DNA of 64,000 bases from assembly GCA_945897915.1 (NCBI GenBank), contig CAMDGB010000007.1, positions 19,117-83,116 of the forward strand. The letters run 5' to 3'. The position numbers and the translations under genes are program-made. The notes beneath the pieces were generated by a model that was given only the letters and a program-made list of their open reading frames with translations, was not told the DNA's origin and did no database searches. The DNA is from Chryseobacterium gleum (lineage in GTDB: Bacteria > Bacteroidota > Bacteroidia > Flavobacteriales > Flavobacteriaceae). The stretch's first letter is position 1. Every line of letters begins with the position of its first letter. Positions 7,701-16,916 of the stretch are shown here, piece by piece.

Positions 7701-10466
7701 ATGGATAGGTTTTCCTTTTTAAACGCAGCACATACTGCATTTTTTGCAGATTTATACGACCAATATATACAAAATCCAGATAGTGTAGAACCAAGTTGGA
7801 GAAGTTTTTTTCAAGGTTTTGATTTTGCTAATGAATTTTCTAATCCAGGTGAGCAAATTGCGCACACCGCTAATAATTCTGTTTCTGGTGATAATTCCGA
7901 ACAACTTCAAAAAGAATTTAATGTTTTAAAACTAATTGAAGGATACCGGACTAGAGGCCATTTATTTACCAAAACAAATCCTGTTAGAGATAGAAGAACC
8001 TATTCTCCAACTTTAGCTTTAGAAAACTTTGGATTGACTCAAGCAGATTTAACAACAGTTTTTGATGCCGCAAAAATGGTACACATGCAACCAAGTAGTT
8101 TGGCAGATATTATCAAACATTTAGAGAGTGTTTATTGTTCGTCAATTGGTGTAGAATTTATGTACATCAGAGAGCCAGTGGTGCAAGATTGGATTAAAAA
8201 CAGATTAGACATCAACGATAATCAGCCGAATTTCTCAGCTGATGAAAAGAAAAATATATTAAAAAAATTAAACGAAGCCGTTTCATTTGAAACTTTCCTA
8301 CACACTAAATATGTGGGTCAAAAACGTTTCTCTTTAGAAGGTTGTGAAGCTACAATTCCGGCATTAGATGCGCTAATTGAAGCTGCTGCAGAAAAAGGTG
8401 TAGAAAAATTTGTAATGGGAATGGCACACCGTGGCCGTTTGAATGTTTTAGCCAATATTTTTGGTAAAGACACACAAAACATTTTCTCAGAATTTGACGG
8501 AAAAGACTACGATGATGACATGACTTTTGATGGTGATGTAAAATACCACTTAGGATTAACATCCGACCGAGTTACGGATTCAGGGAAAAAAATAAACCTA
8601 AATTTAGCACCAAATCCATCACACTTAGAAACTGTTGGTGCTGTTATTGAAGGAATTACAAGAGCGAAACAAGACCGGTATTTTGCAGATGATTTTTCAA
8701 AAGTTTTACCAATTGCCGTTCACGGTGATGCCGCTATAGCTGGTCAAGGTATTGTGTATGAAATTATACAAATGGCAAAATTAGATGGTTACAAAACAGG
8801 CGGAACCATTCACTTAGTTATTAATAACCAAGTTGGATTTACTACGAATTATTTAGATGCCCGTTCATCAACCTACTGTACAGATGTTGCAAAAGTAACC
8901 TTGTCGCCTGTATTACATGTAAATGCAGATGATGCAGAAGCGGTCGTTCATGCCATGTTATTTGCTTTAGATTACCGAATGGAGTTTGGAAGCGATGTAT
9001 TTATCGATTTATTAGGATATAGAAAATATGGTCATAACGAAGGTGACGAACCTCGTTTTACACAACCAAAATTATACAAAGCGATTGCCAAACATAAAAA
9101 TCCTCGTGATATTTATGCAGAAAAATTAATAACTGAAGGTGTAATTGACACCAATTACGTAAAATTTTTAGAAGAAACATACAAATCAAATCTAGATGAA
9201 AATTTAGAAGCATCTCGTAAGAAAAGCTTAACTGTAATTACACCATTTATGCAAAATGAATGGACTGGATTTGAGCAGGTTTCAGACGATGTGATGCTTT
9301 CGAAATTTGATACGAAATTTGATAAAAAGCAGCTAACGGATATATCTACAACATTAACAGAACTGCCTTCAGACAAAAAATTCATTAGCAAAATCACGAA
9401 ATTAATTGGCGACAGAAAAGCTATGTTTTTCGAAAAAGACCAATTAGATTGGGCAATGGGCGAATTATTGGCTTATGGATCTTTAATATCAGAAGGCTAT
9501 GATGTTCGTATTTCTGGACAAGACGTAGAGCGCGGAACGTTTTCGCACCGTCATGCTGTTATAAAAGTAGAAGAATCAGAAGAAGAAGTGATTTTGTTAA
9601 ACAATGTCAAAAATAGAAAAGGAAACTTTTATATCTACAATTCGCACCTTTCAGAATATGGAGTAGTTGGTTTTGAATATGGTTATGCATTAGCATCGCC
9701 AAACACATTAACCATTTGGGAAGCACAATTTGGAGATTTCTCTAACGGCGCACAAATTATGATTGACCAATACATTTCTGCAGGTGAAGACAAATGGAAC
9801 AATCAAAATGGACTGGTTTTCTTGTTGCCTCATGGGTATGAAAATCAGGGGGCAGAACACTCCTCTGCTCGTATGGAACGTTATTTACAAATGTGTGCCA
9901 AACACAATATGTACATTGCGGATATTACCACTCCAGCCAACTTCTTCCACTTAATGAGAAGACAAATGAAAACTAAATTTCGTAAACCATTAATTGTGTT
10001 TACTCCAAAAAGTTTATTACGTCATCCATTAGCGGTTTCAACTGCTGAAGAATTAGCAAATGGGCAATTTCAAGAAGTAATTGACGATACAGTTAAAGAC
10101 AAAAAAGTCATTAAATCTTTAGTATTCTGTACAGGAAAAGTATATTATGATATAATTGCAAAACGTGAAGAATTAGGAAGAAATGATGTTGTAGTAGTTC
10201 GTTTTGAGCAATTATTCCCATTAGCAACAGACCAAATTAAAGCGATTATCAATTCGTACCCAAATGTGGATGATTATGTTTGGGCGCAAGAAGAACCAAA
10301 AAATATGGGTGCTTACGGATATTTATTGATGAATTTTGATTTAGTAAAATTACGTTTGGCCTCACCAAAAGCATATAGTGCACCCGCAGCAGGAAGTTAC
10401 GAACGTTCTAAAAAACGTCAAGCTAACGCAATTGCTATGGTTTTTGATAAAAATTTATTTCAATAA
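7701..10466 (+). CDS. sucA: 2-oxoglutarate dehydrogenase E1 component
   Basis: 921 aa, full length for the family. It converts 2-oxoglutarate to a succinyl group on lipoyl-E2 with thiamine diphosphate in the TCA cycle. Seen: the N-terminal SucA helix (FLNAAHTAFFADLYDQY, WRSFFQGF); FVMGMAHRGRLNVL; the ThDP/Mg site GDAAIAGQG with INNQVGFTT; the transketolase pyrimidine domain (RGTFSHRHAV, LSEYGVVGFEYGYA); and the C-terminal domain (VVRFEQLFPL, WAQEEPKNMGA). sucB follows after 65 nt, giving a two-gene operon without an E3 gene. Confidence 0.98.
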   Translation: MDRFSFLNAAHTAFFADLYDQYIQNPDSVEPSWRSFFQGFDFANEFSNPGEQIAHTANNSVSGDNSEQLQKEFNVLKLIEGYRTRGHLFTKTNPVRDRRTYSPTLALENFGLTQADLTTVFDAAKMVHMQPSSLADIIKHLESVYCSSIGVEFMYIREPVVQDWIKNRLDINDNQPNFSADEKKNILKKLNEAVSFETFLHTKYVGQKRFSLEGCEATIPALDALIEAAAEKGVEKFVMGMAHRGRLNVLANIFGKDTQNIFSEFDGKDYDDDMTFDGDVKYHLGLTSDRVTDSGKKINLNLAPNPSHLETVGAVIEGITRAKQDRYFADDFSKVLPIAVHGDAAIAGQGIVYEIIQMAKLDGYKTGGTIHLVINNQVGFTTNYLDARSSTYCTDVAKVTLSPVLHVNADDAEAVVHAMLFALDYRMEFGSDVFIDLLGYRKYGHNEGDEPRFTQPKLYKAIAKHKNPRDIYAEKLITEGVIDTNYVKFLEETYKSNLDENLEASRKKSLTVITPFMQNEWTGFEQVSDDVMLSKFDTKFDKKQLTDISTTLTELPSDKKFISKITKLIGDRKAMFFEKDQLDWAMGELLAYGSLISEGYDVRISGQDVERGTFSHRHAVIKVEESEEEVILLNNVKNRKGNFYIYNSHLSEYGVVGFEYGYALASPNTLTIWEAQFGDFSNGAQIMIDQYISAGEDKWNNQNGLVFLLPHGYENQGAEHSSARMERYLQMCAKHNMYIADITTPANFFHLMRRQMKTKFRKPLIVFTPKSLLRHPLAVSTAEELANGQFQEVIDDTVKDKKVIKSLVFCTGKVYYDIIAKREELGRNDVVVVRFEQLFPLATDQIKAIINSYPNVDDYVWAQEEPKNMGAYGYLLMNFDLVKLRLASPKAYSAPAAGSYERSKKRQANAIAMVFDKNLFQ

Positions 10467-10531
10467 TAGTTATACAACACATTAATATAATTTTAGGCAG
10501 TGTTTACTACTAAAACTTAAAACGAAAGAAT

Positions 10532-11746
10532 ATGATTTTAGAAATGAAAGTCCCATCACCGGGAGAATCTATCACCGAAGTTGAAATTGCAACTTGGTTA
10601 GTAAAAGACGGAGATTACGTTGAAAAAGATCAAGCTATTGCTGAAGTAGATTCAGACAAAGCTACGCTTGAGTTACCTGCAGAAGCTAGCGGAATTATTA
10701 CGCTTAAAGCAGAAGAAGGTGACGCTGTAGCTGTAGGGCAAGTAGTTTGTCATATTGATACGGCAGCTGCTAAACCAGATGGGGCAAAAACTGTGCCTGC
10801 GGTTGAAAAAGCACCTGAAATAAAAAAAGAAGAAGTAAAAGCGGCTCCAGTTGCTGAAAAAACATATGCTATAGGAGTACCATCTCCAGCTGCTAAAAAA
10901 ATATTAGACGAAAAGAATATCAGTTCTTCTGATATCGTTGGAACAGGAAAAGGTGGAAGAATTACTACTGAAGATGCCGCAAATGCCATTCCAGCAATGG
11001 GAACATCAACTGGTGGCCCTCGTGGAACGGAAAGAGTAAAACTTTCTATGTTACGTAGAAAAGTAGCAGAGCGTTTAGTAGCAGCTAAAAACGAGACGGC
11101 CATGTTAACTACTTTTAACGAAGTAAACATGACGCCAATTAATACTATAAGAAACCAATATAAAGACGAATTTAAGGCAAAACATAATGGTCTTGGGTTA
11201 GGTTATATGTCTTTCTTTACAAAAGCGGTTACAAGGGCCTTGCAATTGTACCCAGATGTGAATTCAATGATGGATGGTGATCATAAACTAGCCTTCGATT
11301 TTGCAGATATTTCAATTGCTGTCTCTGGACCAAAAGGATTAATGGTTCCTGTAGTTAGAAATGCAGAATTATTAACGTTCCGTGGAGTAGAAGCAGAAAT
11401 CAAACGTTTGGCTTTACGTGCACGAGACGGACAAATTACTGTTGACGATATGACCGGTGGAACCTTCACCATTACAAATGGTGGTGTTTTTGGAAGTATG
11501 TTGTCTACGCCAATTATCAATCCGCCTCAATCTGGAATTTTAGGCATGCATAATATTATTGAGCGCCCAATCGCCGTAAACGGAAAAGTGGAAATTCACC
11601 CAATGATGTATGTGGCTTTATCATATGACCACAGAATTATTGATGGTCGTGAATCTGTTGGTTTCTTAGTTGCCGTAAAAGAAGCGCTAGAAAACCCAAT
11701 GGAATTATTGATGGATAATAATCCTAAAAAAGCGTTGGAGCTGTAA
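10532..11746 (+). CDS. sucB: 2-oxoglutarate dehydrogenase E2 (dihydrolipoyl succinyltransferase)
   Basis: 404 aa. A single lipoyl domain at the N-terminus carries the lipoylated Lys43 in [13 protein letters not shown]. An Ala/Pro/Lys-rich linker (about 78-112) leads to the E3-binding domain ([15 protein letters not shown]...[12 protein letters not shown]). The catalytic acyltransferase core ends with [16 protein letters not shown], whose His and Asp are catalytic. It transfers the succinyl group from lipoate to CoA. It is co-transcribed with sucA, and transcription probably ends at the hairpin at 11797-11832. Confidence 0.98.
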   Translation: MILEMKVPSPGESITEVEIATWLVKDGDYVEKDQAIAEVDSDKATLELPAEASGIITLKAEEGDAVAVGQVVCHIDTAAAKPDGAKTVPAVEKAPEIKKEEVKAAPVAEKTYAIGVPSPAAKKILDEKNISSSDIVGTGKGGRITTEDAANAIPAMGTSTGGPRGTERVKLSMLRRKVAERLVAAKNETAMLTTFNEVNMTPINTIRNQYKDEFKAKHNGLGLGYMSFFTKAVTRALQLYPDVNSMMDGDHKLAFDFADISIAVSGPKGLMVPVVRNAELLTFRGVEAEIKRLALRARDGQITVDDMTGGTFTITNGGVFGSMLSTPIINPPQSGILGMHNIIERPIAVNGKVEIHPMMYVALSYDHRIIDGRESVGFLVAVKEALENPMELLMDNNPKKALEL

Positions 11747-11768
11747 AATTAGCTTTAGAATTATTATT

Positions 11769-11785
11769 CTGAACTTGTTTCAAAA
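11769..11785 (-). repeat. Short intergenic repeat, copy 1
   Basis: On the minus strand this reads TTTTGAAACAAGTTCAG. It shares the core GAAACAAGTTCAG with the copy at 20961 and resembles GGAACGAGTTCAG at 18796. Non-coding, after sucB. Confidence 0.5.
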
Positions 11786-11796
11786 TCTACATATAT

Positions 11797-11832
11797 AAAA
11801 TCCCAAATTCAATAGAGTTTGGGATTTTTTTT
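11797..11832. terminator. Bidirectional terminator between sucB and the converging secreted-protein gene
   Basis: AAAATCCCAAA and TTTGGGATTTT pair as an 11-bp stem around a 10-nt loop, followed by a run of eight T on the plus strand and TTTTATAT on the minus strand. The converging gene's stop codon (11831) touches its end. Confidence 0.85.
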
Positions 11833-14338
11833 AATTTTTTACAATTTTCTTTACAACACTTTTTTTGTCTGTGGCTAATTTTATAAAATATACACCTTTA
11901 GCAACATTGGACAAATTAATTTGGATTTCGCCACCAGAATTGTCAAATTCTTTTTTAGAAAATAGTATTTTCCCTGAAATATCTGTTACTTCTATATTTT
12001 GAGGTTGCATGTCTCCAATTTTTACATTGAAAATATCAGTTGACGGATTCGGATATATTACAAAATTGTCATATTCAAATTCTGCTGAAGCAAGAATTGT
12101 TGGCAAAGGAGAACGCCACACTCCGCGACCATAAGTTGCTGCAGTAATGTTGTTATCAATATAGTTTATTTCTAAATCTGTTACTTTAACATTTGGCAAA
12201 CCAGTATCAAATGGCGACCATGAAGCTGCAATATCATCGTAATAATAAACGCCTAATGTTGTCCCTAAATATAAAGAATTGACTGCATTATTCTGATGTG
12301 CAATACAAGTTCTTGAAATTGATGGCATCCCAGATGTTGTTATTGCTGAAAAACTAAATCCACCATTTAAAGACTTCATTACTTGAGATGAAGTGTTGTA
12401 ATAAACAATGTTGCTGTCAGTTGAGTGAACTGTTAAACCTACAATAGTTGCAGTACTTGTGTGTAACAAAGAAAAAGTTACGCCTTCGTCGTCACTTTTA
12501 TATAACTGTGAATTATTTGCAATGTAAATAGTATTATTGTTTGATGGATCAATGGCAATTAATTCTACATCCGTTGCGCCTATGCTGTCTGGTGTAGTGT
12601 TTTGAATAACCCAAGCGTTGTTAACTAATTTATAGAAATTTTTATATGCTGCAAAAACTTCTCCTGAATTGTTTAAAGCAAGTGGAGTAACCCATTTTCC
12701 ACCATTATCATTTGGCTCCGTTTCATCAACTGGTGCGCCACATAAAAAACCACCTGATGCGCCGCCAGTTGTTGATCTGTAAAATGATTGTCCATATTGA
12801 ATAAAACCATACGATAAGTTTGAATTGTTTGGGTCTATCGCTACGTCCATTCCATCGGCACCATAAAAATTTTGCCATCTGATGCCGTTAAAGACATGCC
12901 CTCCATTATCTTGCAAACCAGAAATAATTTTGTTTGAGGTTTGTTGTGCTACAGCTATTTTGTAGGGTTGACCAATTTGCATAGATTTTGTTAAATCTGT
13001 AAAGTTTGTACCCCCATTTGTTGTTACATAAATACCTCCGTCGCTACCACAATATAATTTGTTTCCATAGAATCTTAAAAAATGTATATCGGCATGAGAA
13101 TATGATGCTGATGATGGAGCACTCCAGCTATTAACTTGTGTCATAGTAACTCCGCCATTAACCGATTTCCAAATGTTTAAAAAACCAGTGTAAATTTCGT
13201 TAGCATTAGTTGGCGAAGCAGTTATAGCCATATCATACCAAGCTTGTGTACTAGCAATTTGAGTTGCAGTAGTGTTAACGGCTGTAAAATTTGTTCCTCC
13301 ATCTGTTGATTTGTATATTCCTTGAAAAATATTACCAGAAGTTACACTTAATGCATAAACAACGTTTGAATCGGCAGCAGTTACGGCAATTGCCATTCTG
13401 CCAGCTGTGGCGGGCAACCCAGAACCAACTTGTGTAAAATTAGCCCCAGAATCGGTTGATCTGTAAAATAATGTGGCAGTAGTTGCGTAAATTGTTGTAG
13501 GATCGTTTGGTTTAATCTTTAAATCTCGAGTTCCTGTAACACTTAGTGTCTTTGTCCAATTGGTTCCTGCATCTGTGGTTCTAAAAACACCATTATTTGT
13601 AGCACACCATAATATGTTTGAATTGGTTGGATGGATATATAATTCTGGACAAGCGCTTCCTGTTATAGTTTTTGTCAAGCCGGTTAAAGTCCATGTTAAA
13701 CCACCATTTACTGATTTCCAAATCCCTTCGCTTGATGTATTTCCGCCGTCCCTATCTCCAGTTGCAATATATATAATATTTGAATTGTTATAATCAACAG
13801 CTATAGAATTTACTCCAATTTGTGGTAGATCATCGGATAATGGCACGAAGATTATGCCGCCATCTATAGATTTCCAAATGCCACCAGCTGGCATACCAAC
13901 ATAAATTGTATTGTCATTTGATGGATCGACTGTGATGCAACTTACTCTGCCTTGCCCAGAGGACCACGAACCAGTATTGATATAAGATTGTGTTCCGTGT
14001 ATTGGTGTCCAATTACTTGTAACGGCAACAGATTGAGCATTTCGTTGTTGCTTTTTTTGATTGAAAGCCAACATCAAATCGTCGTAGTTTTCTAGCGTTC
14101 CATCTTCTTTTATTTGATTTTCTACATTGGTGTACCAACGCATAAACGGTTTGTGACCACTCCCTTTTATATTTGGGTCATGTGTAAGCCAATATTCGTC
14201 AAAACTGGCTTTTATTTCTGCCAAAGTAGCTGTTCCGTTTCTTTCACCAAGAGCTTGCATCCAAGGTGCATCTGGATTGTATTGGGCCGATAAAGTGATT
14301 GAAATAATCAACAATAATGATGATAATGATTTTTTCAT
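11831..14338 (-). CDS. Secreted sortilin-like/Asp-box beta-propeller protein with T9SS type A sorting domain
   Basis: 835 aa from the ATG at 14338; the ORF track starts 15 nt earlier at a TTG, which is less likely. A signal peptide (MKKSLSSLLLIISITLSAQ) precedes a region with at least eight Asp-box (BNR) turns: SIDGGIIF, SVNGGLTW, TTDAGTNW, STDSGANF, STDGGTNF, SVNGGVTM, TTNGGTNF and SLNGGFSF. These indicate VPS10/sortilin-type propellers. The last about 75 residues (YPNPSTDIFNVKI ... KGVYFIKLATDKKSVVKKIVKN) are a type A T9SS signal. It should be exported to the cell surface or medium. Similar proteins are loosely called glycosyl hydrolases; no catalytic residues can be assigned. Confidence 0.85.
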   Translation of the reverse strand: MKKSLSSLLLIISITLSAQYNPDAPWMQALGERNGTATLAEIKASFDEYWLTHDPNIKGSGHKPFMRWYTNVENQIKEDGTLENYDDLMLAFNQKKQQRNAQSVAVTSNWTPIHGTQSYINTGSWSSGQGRVSCITVDPSNDNTIYVGMPAGGIWKSIDGGIIFVPLSDDLPQIGVNSIAVDYNNSNIIYIATGDRDGGNTSSEGIWKSVNGGLTWTLTGLTKTITGSACPELYIHPTNSNILWCATNNGVFRTTDAGTNWTKTLSVTGTRDLKIKPNDPTTIYATTATLFYRSTDSGANFTQVGSGLPATAGRMAIAVTAADSNVVYALSVTSGNIFQGIYKSTDGGTNFTAVNTTATQIASTQAWYDMAITASPTNANEIYTGFLNIWKSVNGGVTMTQVNSWSAPSSASYSHADIHFLRFYGNKLYCGSDGGIYVTTNGGTNFTDLTKSMQIGQPYKIAVAQQTSNKIISGLQDNGGHVFNGIRWQNFYGADGMDVAIDPNNSNLSYGFIQYGQSFYRSTTGGASGGFLCGAPVDETEPNDNGGKWVTPLALNNSGEVFAAYKNFYKLVNNAWVIQNTTPDSIGATDVELIAIDPSNNNTIYIANNSQLYKSDDEGVTFSLLHTSTATIVGLTVHSTDSNIVYYNTSSQVMKSLNGGFSFSAITTSGMPSISRTCIAHQNNAVNSLYLGTTLGVYYYDDIAASWSPFDTGLPNVKVTDLEINYIDNNITAATYGRGVWRSPLPTILASAEFEYDNFVIYPNPSTDIFNVKIGDMQPQNIEVTDISGKILFSKKEFDNSGGEIQINLSNVAKGVYFIKLATDKKSVVKKIVKN

Positions 14339-14410
14339 AGTCTTGTTTTTCAATTATTGCATTTTCTTCGACAGTGAGTTTTATAAAATACAACCCTTTA
14401 AAATAATTGA

Positions 14411-14418
14411 CAAATATA
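14411..14418 (-). promoter_or_regulatory. -7 box for the secreted propeller gene
   Basis: The minus strand reads TATATTTG (exact TAnnTTTG). It lies 73 nt upstream of the ATG at 14338 and beyond the TTG start in the ORF track. The -33 is poor (TTTC about 20 nt upstream). Confidence 0.45.
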
Positions 14419-14570
14419 ATAAAATTTCATTATTATCTTGAAATTGTGTTTGTTGCAAACGTTTTATTACTAAAAAAATGGAGATTCTAGGATTTATATA
14501 ATAATTATTCCTATTCCAATAATAAATATTCTTGTTGGTGGATTAGTTAATATGCACTTGTAGGAATATT

Positions 14571-15977
14571 TTAATTGGTTAAAATTAAATATTGCCAAGC
14601 TTTTAGTCCAATAGGTGCGTCTGTTCTAAATTGTAATTTATTACCCGACATATAATCGGTAAAATCCCCTTTTAGTTGAATTTTTGTTTCAATAGTTTGA
14701 TTGGATAAATTGGCAATATAAATAACTTTTTTTCCGTATTTTTCTCGTTCAAACGCTAAGATTTTTGTGTCGTCATTTGTTGGAATTCGCTTATATGAAG
14801 CTGGATTTTTTCCACCGTGTAAAGCAATATTTTCGTTTTTTAATTGTCCTAATTTGGTTCTTAATTCCCAATCTTTTCCTTTGGTTTTTGGAATTGAATC
14901 TTTCTCGAAAAACTTTAAACTGTGTTTCAATCCATACTCATTTCCGCTATACACTAAAGGCATTCCTGGCATAACATAAGTTAATGCAGTTATAGCTTCT
15001 TCAGCAGCACCTAATCGAGATTGAATGGTTCCGTTCCAAGAATTTTCATCGTGGTTGTCTACAAAATTCATTAAAATATCATTGTCTTCGTATTTGTTAT
15101 TTTTCTCTATCATGAACTTATCCCAAGCTGAAACATTTTCTTTTCCTTGTGCGATTTTATTACTGGTATGATGTGCGTCCCAACTGTATTCCATATCAAA
15201 TAAATTGTCTTTCATCAATTCTGGTTCCCAGGCTTCTGCTAACATGAAAATATTCTTTACAGCCCGTAATTCTGGAATGGTTTTTTGCCAAAAATCGGCA
15301 GGAACATTTCCGGCTACATCGCAACGAAAACCATCAATGCCTTCATTTTCAAGCCAATATTTCATGTCGGTAGTCATTTCTTTTCTAAGATTTTGGTTGT
15401 CGTAATTTAAATCGGCAACGTCTGTCCAACCCCAAGTTTTTCCTGTTTCTGGATTGATTGGATCTATAATTTCTCCTTTTTCGTTTTGAGTGTAATATTC
15501 TGGATGTTGTTTAATCCAAACATGATCCCAACCTGTGTGATTTGGTACCCAATCTAAAATTACATACATACCACTTTGATGCGCTATTTTTACTAATTTT
15601 CTAAAATCTTCAATAGTTCCAAATTCTGGATTTACTTTTTTAAAATCAGAAACCGCATAATAACTGCCTAAATATTTATATTGTTCCGCCTCTGGCATTT
15701 CTGAAGCAAATTTACTATCATCGCCGCCAGTTGCTTTTCTTTTGGTTTGCGAAATTGGAAAAATTGGCATCACCCAAATAACTTTTACGCCCAATTGTTT
15801 CAAATTCGGAATGTCTTTTGTAAAAGCGTTAAACGAACCTTCGGGCGAATATTGACGAATATTCACTTCATAAATAACGGCGTTTTCTAATTTTTCGCTT
15901 GTTAAATCAGCTACTGTTTGCGCGTAATTTTTTGTAAAACCGAAGGCAACTAATGCCAATATTGCTACTTTTTTCAT
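14571..15977 (-). CDS. GH13 alpha-amylase family enzyme, exported
   Basis: 468 aa with a signal peptide (MKKVAILALVAFGFTKNYAQ). The (beta/alpha)8 GH13 motifs are intact: VILDWVPNHTG; DGFRCDVAG with nucleophile Asp220; LAEAW with acid/base Glu248; FVDNHDENS with Asp310. A short all-beta C domain ends the protein. It should hydrolyse alpha-1,4-glucans or maltodextrins in the periplasm. It is last in the seven-gene maltodextrin operon, 2 nt after the esterase gene. Whether it is an amylase, glucosidase or transferase cannot be read from these motifs. Confidence 0.93.
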   Translation of the reverse strand: MKKVAILALVAFGFTKNYAQTVADLTSEKLENAVIYEVNIRQYSPEGSFNAFTKDIPNLKQLGVKVIWVMPIFPISQTKRKATGGDDSKFASEMPEAEQYKYLGSYYAVSDFKKVNPEFGTIEDFRKLVKIAHQSGMYVILDWVPNHTGWDHVWIKQHPEYYTQNEKGEIIDPINPETGKTWGWTDVADLNYDNQNLRKEMTTDMKYWLENEGIDGFRCDVAGNVPADFWQKTIPELRAVKNIFMLAEAWEPELMKDNLFDMEYSWDAHHTSNKIAQGKENVSAWDKFMIEKNNKYEDNDILMNFVDNHDENSWNGTIQSRLGAAEEAITALTYVMPGMPLVYSGNEYGLKHSLKFFEKDSIPKTKGKDWELRTKLGQLKNENIALHGGKNPASYKRIPTNDDTKILAFEREKYGKKVIYIANLSNQTIETKIQLKGDFTDYMSGNKLQFRTDAPIGLKAWQYLILTN

Positions 15978-15979
15978 AA

Positions 15980-16906
15980 CTATTTAAATAAAAATTGTAA
16001 AGGTATTTCTAAACGTTTGTTCCAAGAATTTTCGGTATGATCTGCATTTTCAAATTTCAAATTTTGTGAATTGGAAGCGTCAAATCCTTTAGCTTTTAAT
16101 ATGTCATTGACGTCATTTTCATATTGAACGTATTCCGCATCTAAAGTTGCTGTTCCAAAATCAAAATAAATTTTATGTGTTTTTTGACTGGGTAATTTAG
16201 CATTTAAATACTTGAAAAAAGCATTTGGAATAGGATTGTTTTCCACATTTTTTAAACCTATCCAATGTGTCGATAAACAAGCGGCTTTCCCGAAAATAGT
16301 TGGATATTCGCAAAGGGCATACATAGAAATTAATCCACCCATGCTAGAACCCATAATTGCGGTGTTTTCTTTATCGGTAAAAACTGAAAAGTTGGCATCT
16401 ATAAATGGTTTAACTTCGGTAACTAAAAACTTTAAATAGTTGTCCGATGAAATTTGAGTAAAGTCTAAATTTATTTTTTTAGCTTCTTCTATCACGAACT
16501 TTTTGTCTGTATCGCTTAAAAAATTAATAGCTTTCTGTGGAAAATAATTTAGCCGTCTTATTTCTGGAATGTTCCAAACAGCAACCACAATAACTTCTTT
16601 AATGGCTTTTTTTTGTATTAATGAATCAAGTTTTTCATCTACACCCCATTCTTGTTTGTTCCAAGTGGTTTTCGCATCAAAAAGCATTTGTCCATCGTGC
16701 ATGTATAGCACTTGGTACTTTTTAGTTTCTGAATAGTTTTTTGGAAACCAGATATCAACCGTTCTGGCAGCAACAAATTTTGATGGAAAATTTTCAATAC
16801 GTTTTATTTGTCCTACAAAATCGTTATTATTTTGCAAATCACTGATTTTTATATTTTCTTGTGAAAAACACATACAACTAAACGCTATTAAAAACCAAAA
16901 TCTCAT
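15980..16906 (-). CDS. Exported alpha/beta-hydrolase esterase (enterochelin esterase/EstD-like)
   Basis: 308 aa with an N-terminal signal-like segment (MRFWFLIAFSCMCFSQ). YQVLYMHDGQMLFD, the nucleophile elbow GSSMGGLISMYAL and the late DHTENSW (probable catalytic His) place it in the PF00756 'putative esterase' family. Substrates of relatives include siderophore esters, feruloyl and acetyl esters and S-formylglutathione. It is embedded in the maltodextrin operon (10 nt after the SusA-like gene, 2 nt before the next GH13), so an acyl-modified sugar is a reasonable but unproven substrate. Confidence 0.8.
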   Translation of the reverse strand: MRFWFLIAFSCMCFSQENIKISDLQNNNDFVGQIKRIENFPSKFVAARTVDIWFPKNYSETKKYQVLYMHDGQMLFDAKTTWNKQEWGVDEKLDSLIQKKAIKEVIVVAVWNIPEIRRLNYFPQKAINFLSDTDKKFVIEEAKKINLDFTQISSDNYLKFLVTEVKPFIDANFSVFTDKENTAIMGSSMGGLISMYALCEYPTIFGKAACLSTHWIGLKNVENNPIPNAFFKYLNAKLPSQKTHKIYFDFGTATLDAEYVQYENDVNDILKAKGFDASNSQNLKFENADHTENSWNKRLEIPLQFLFK

Positions 16907-16916
16907 TTGAATCTTA

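Noticed and set aside
10750-11520. Two antisense ORFs over sucB (126 and 79 aa)
   Set aside because: Composition and position are those of shadow frames of the highly conserved sucB.
14451-14465. AAACGTTT core upstream of the secreted propeller gene, considered as a second LacI site
   Set aside because: Only the central 8 bp are symmetric; flanks do not match the perfect susC palindrome.
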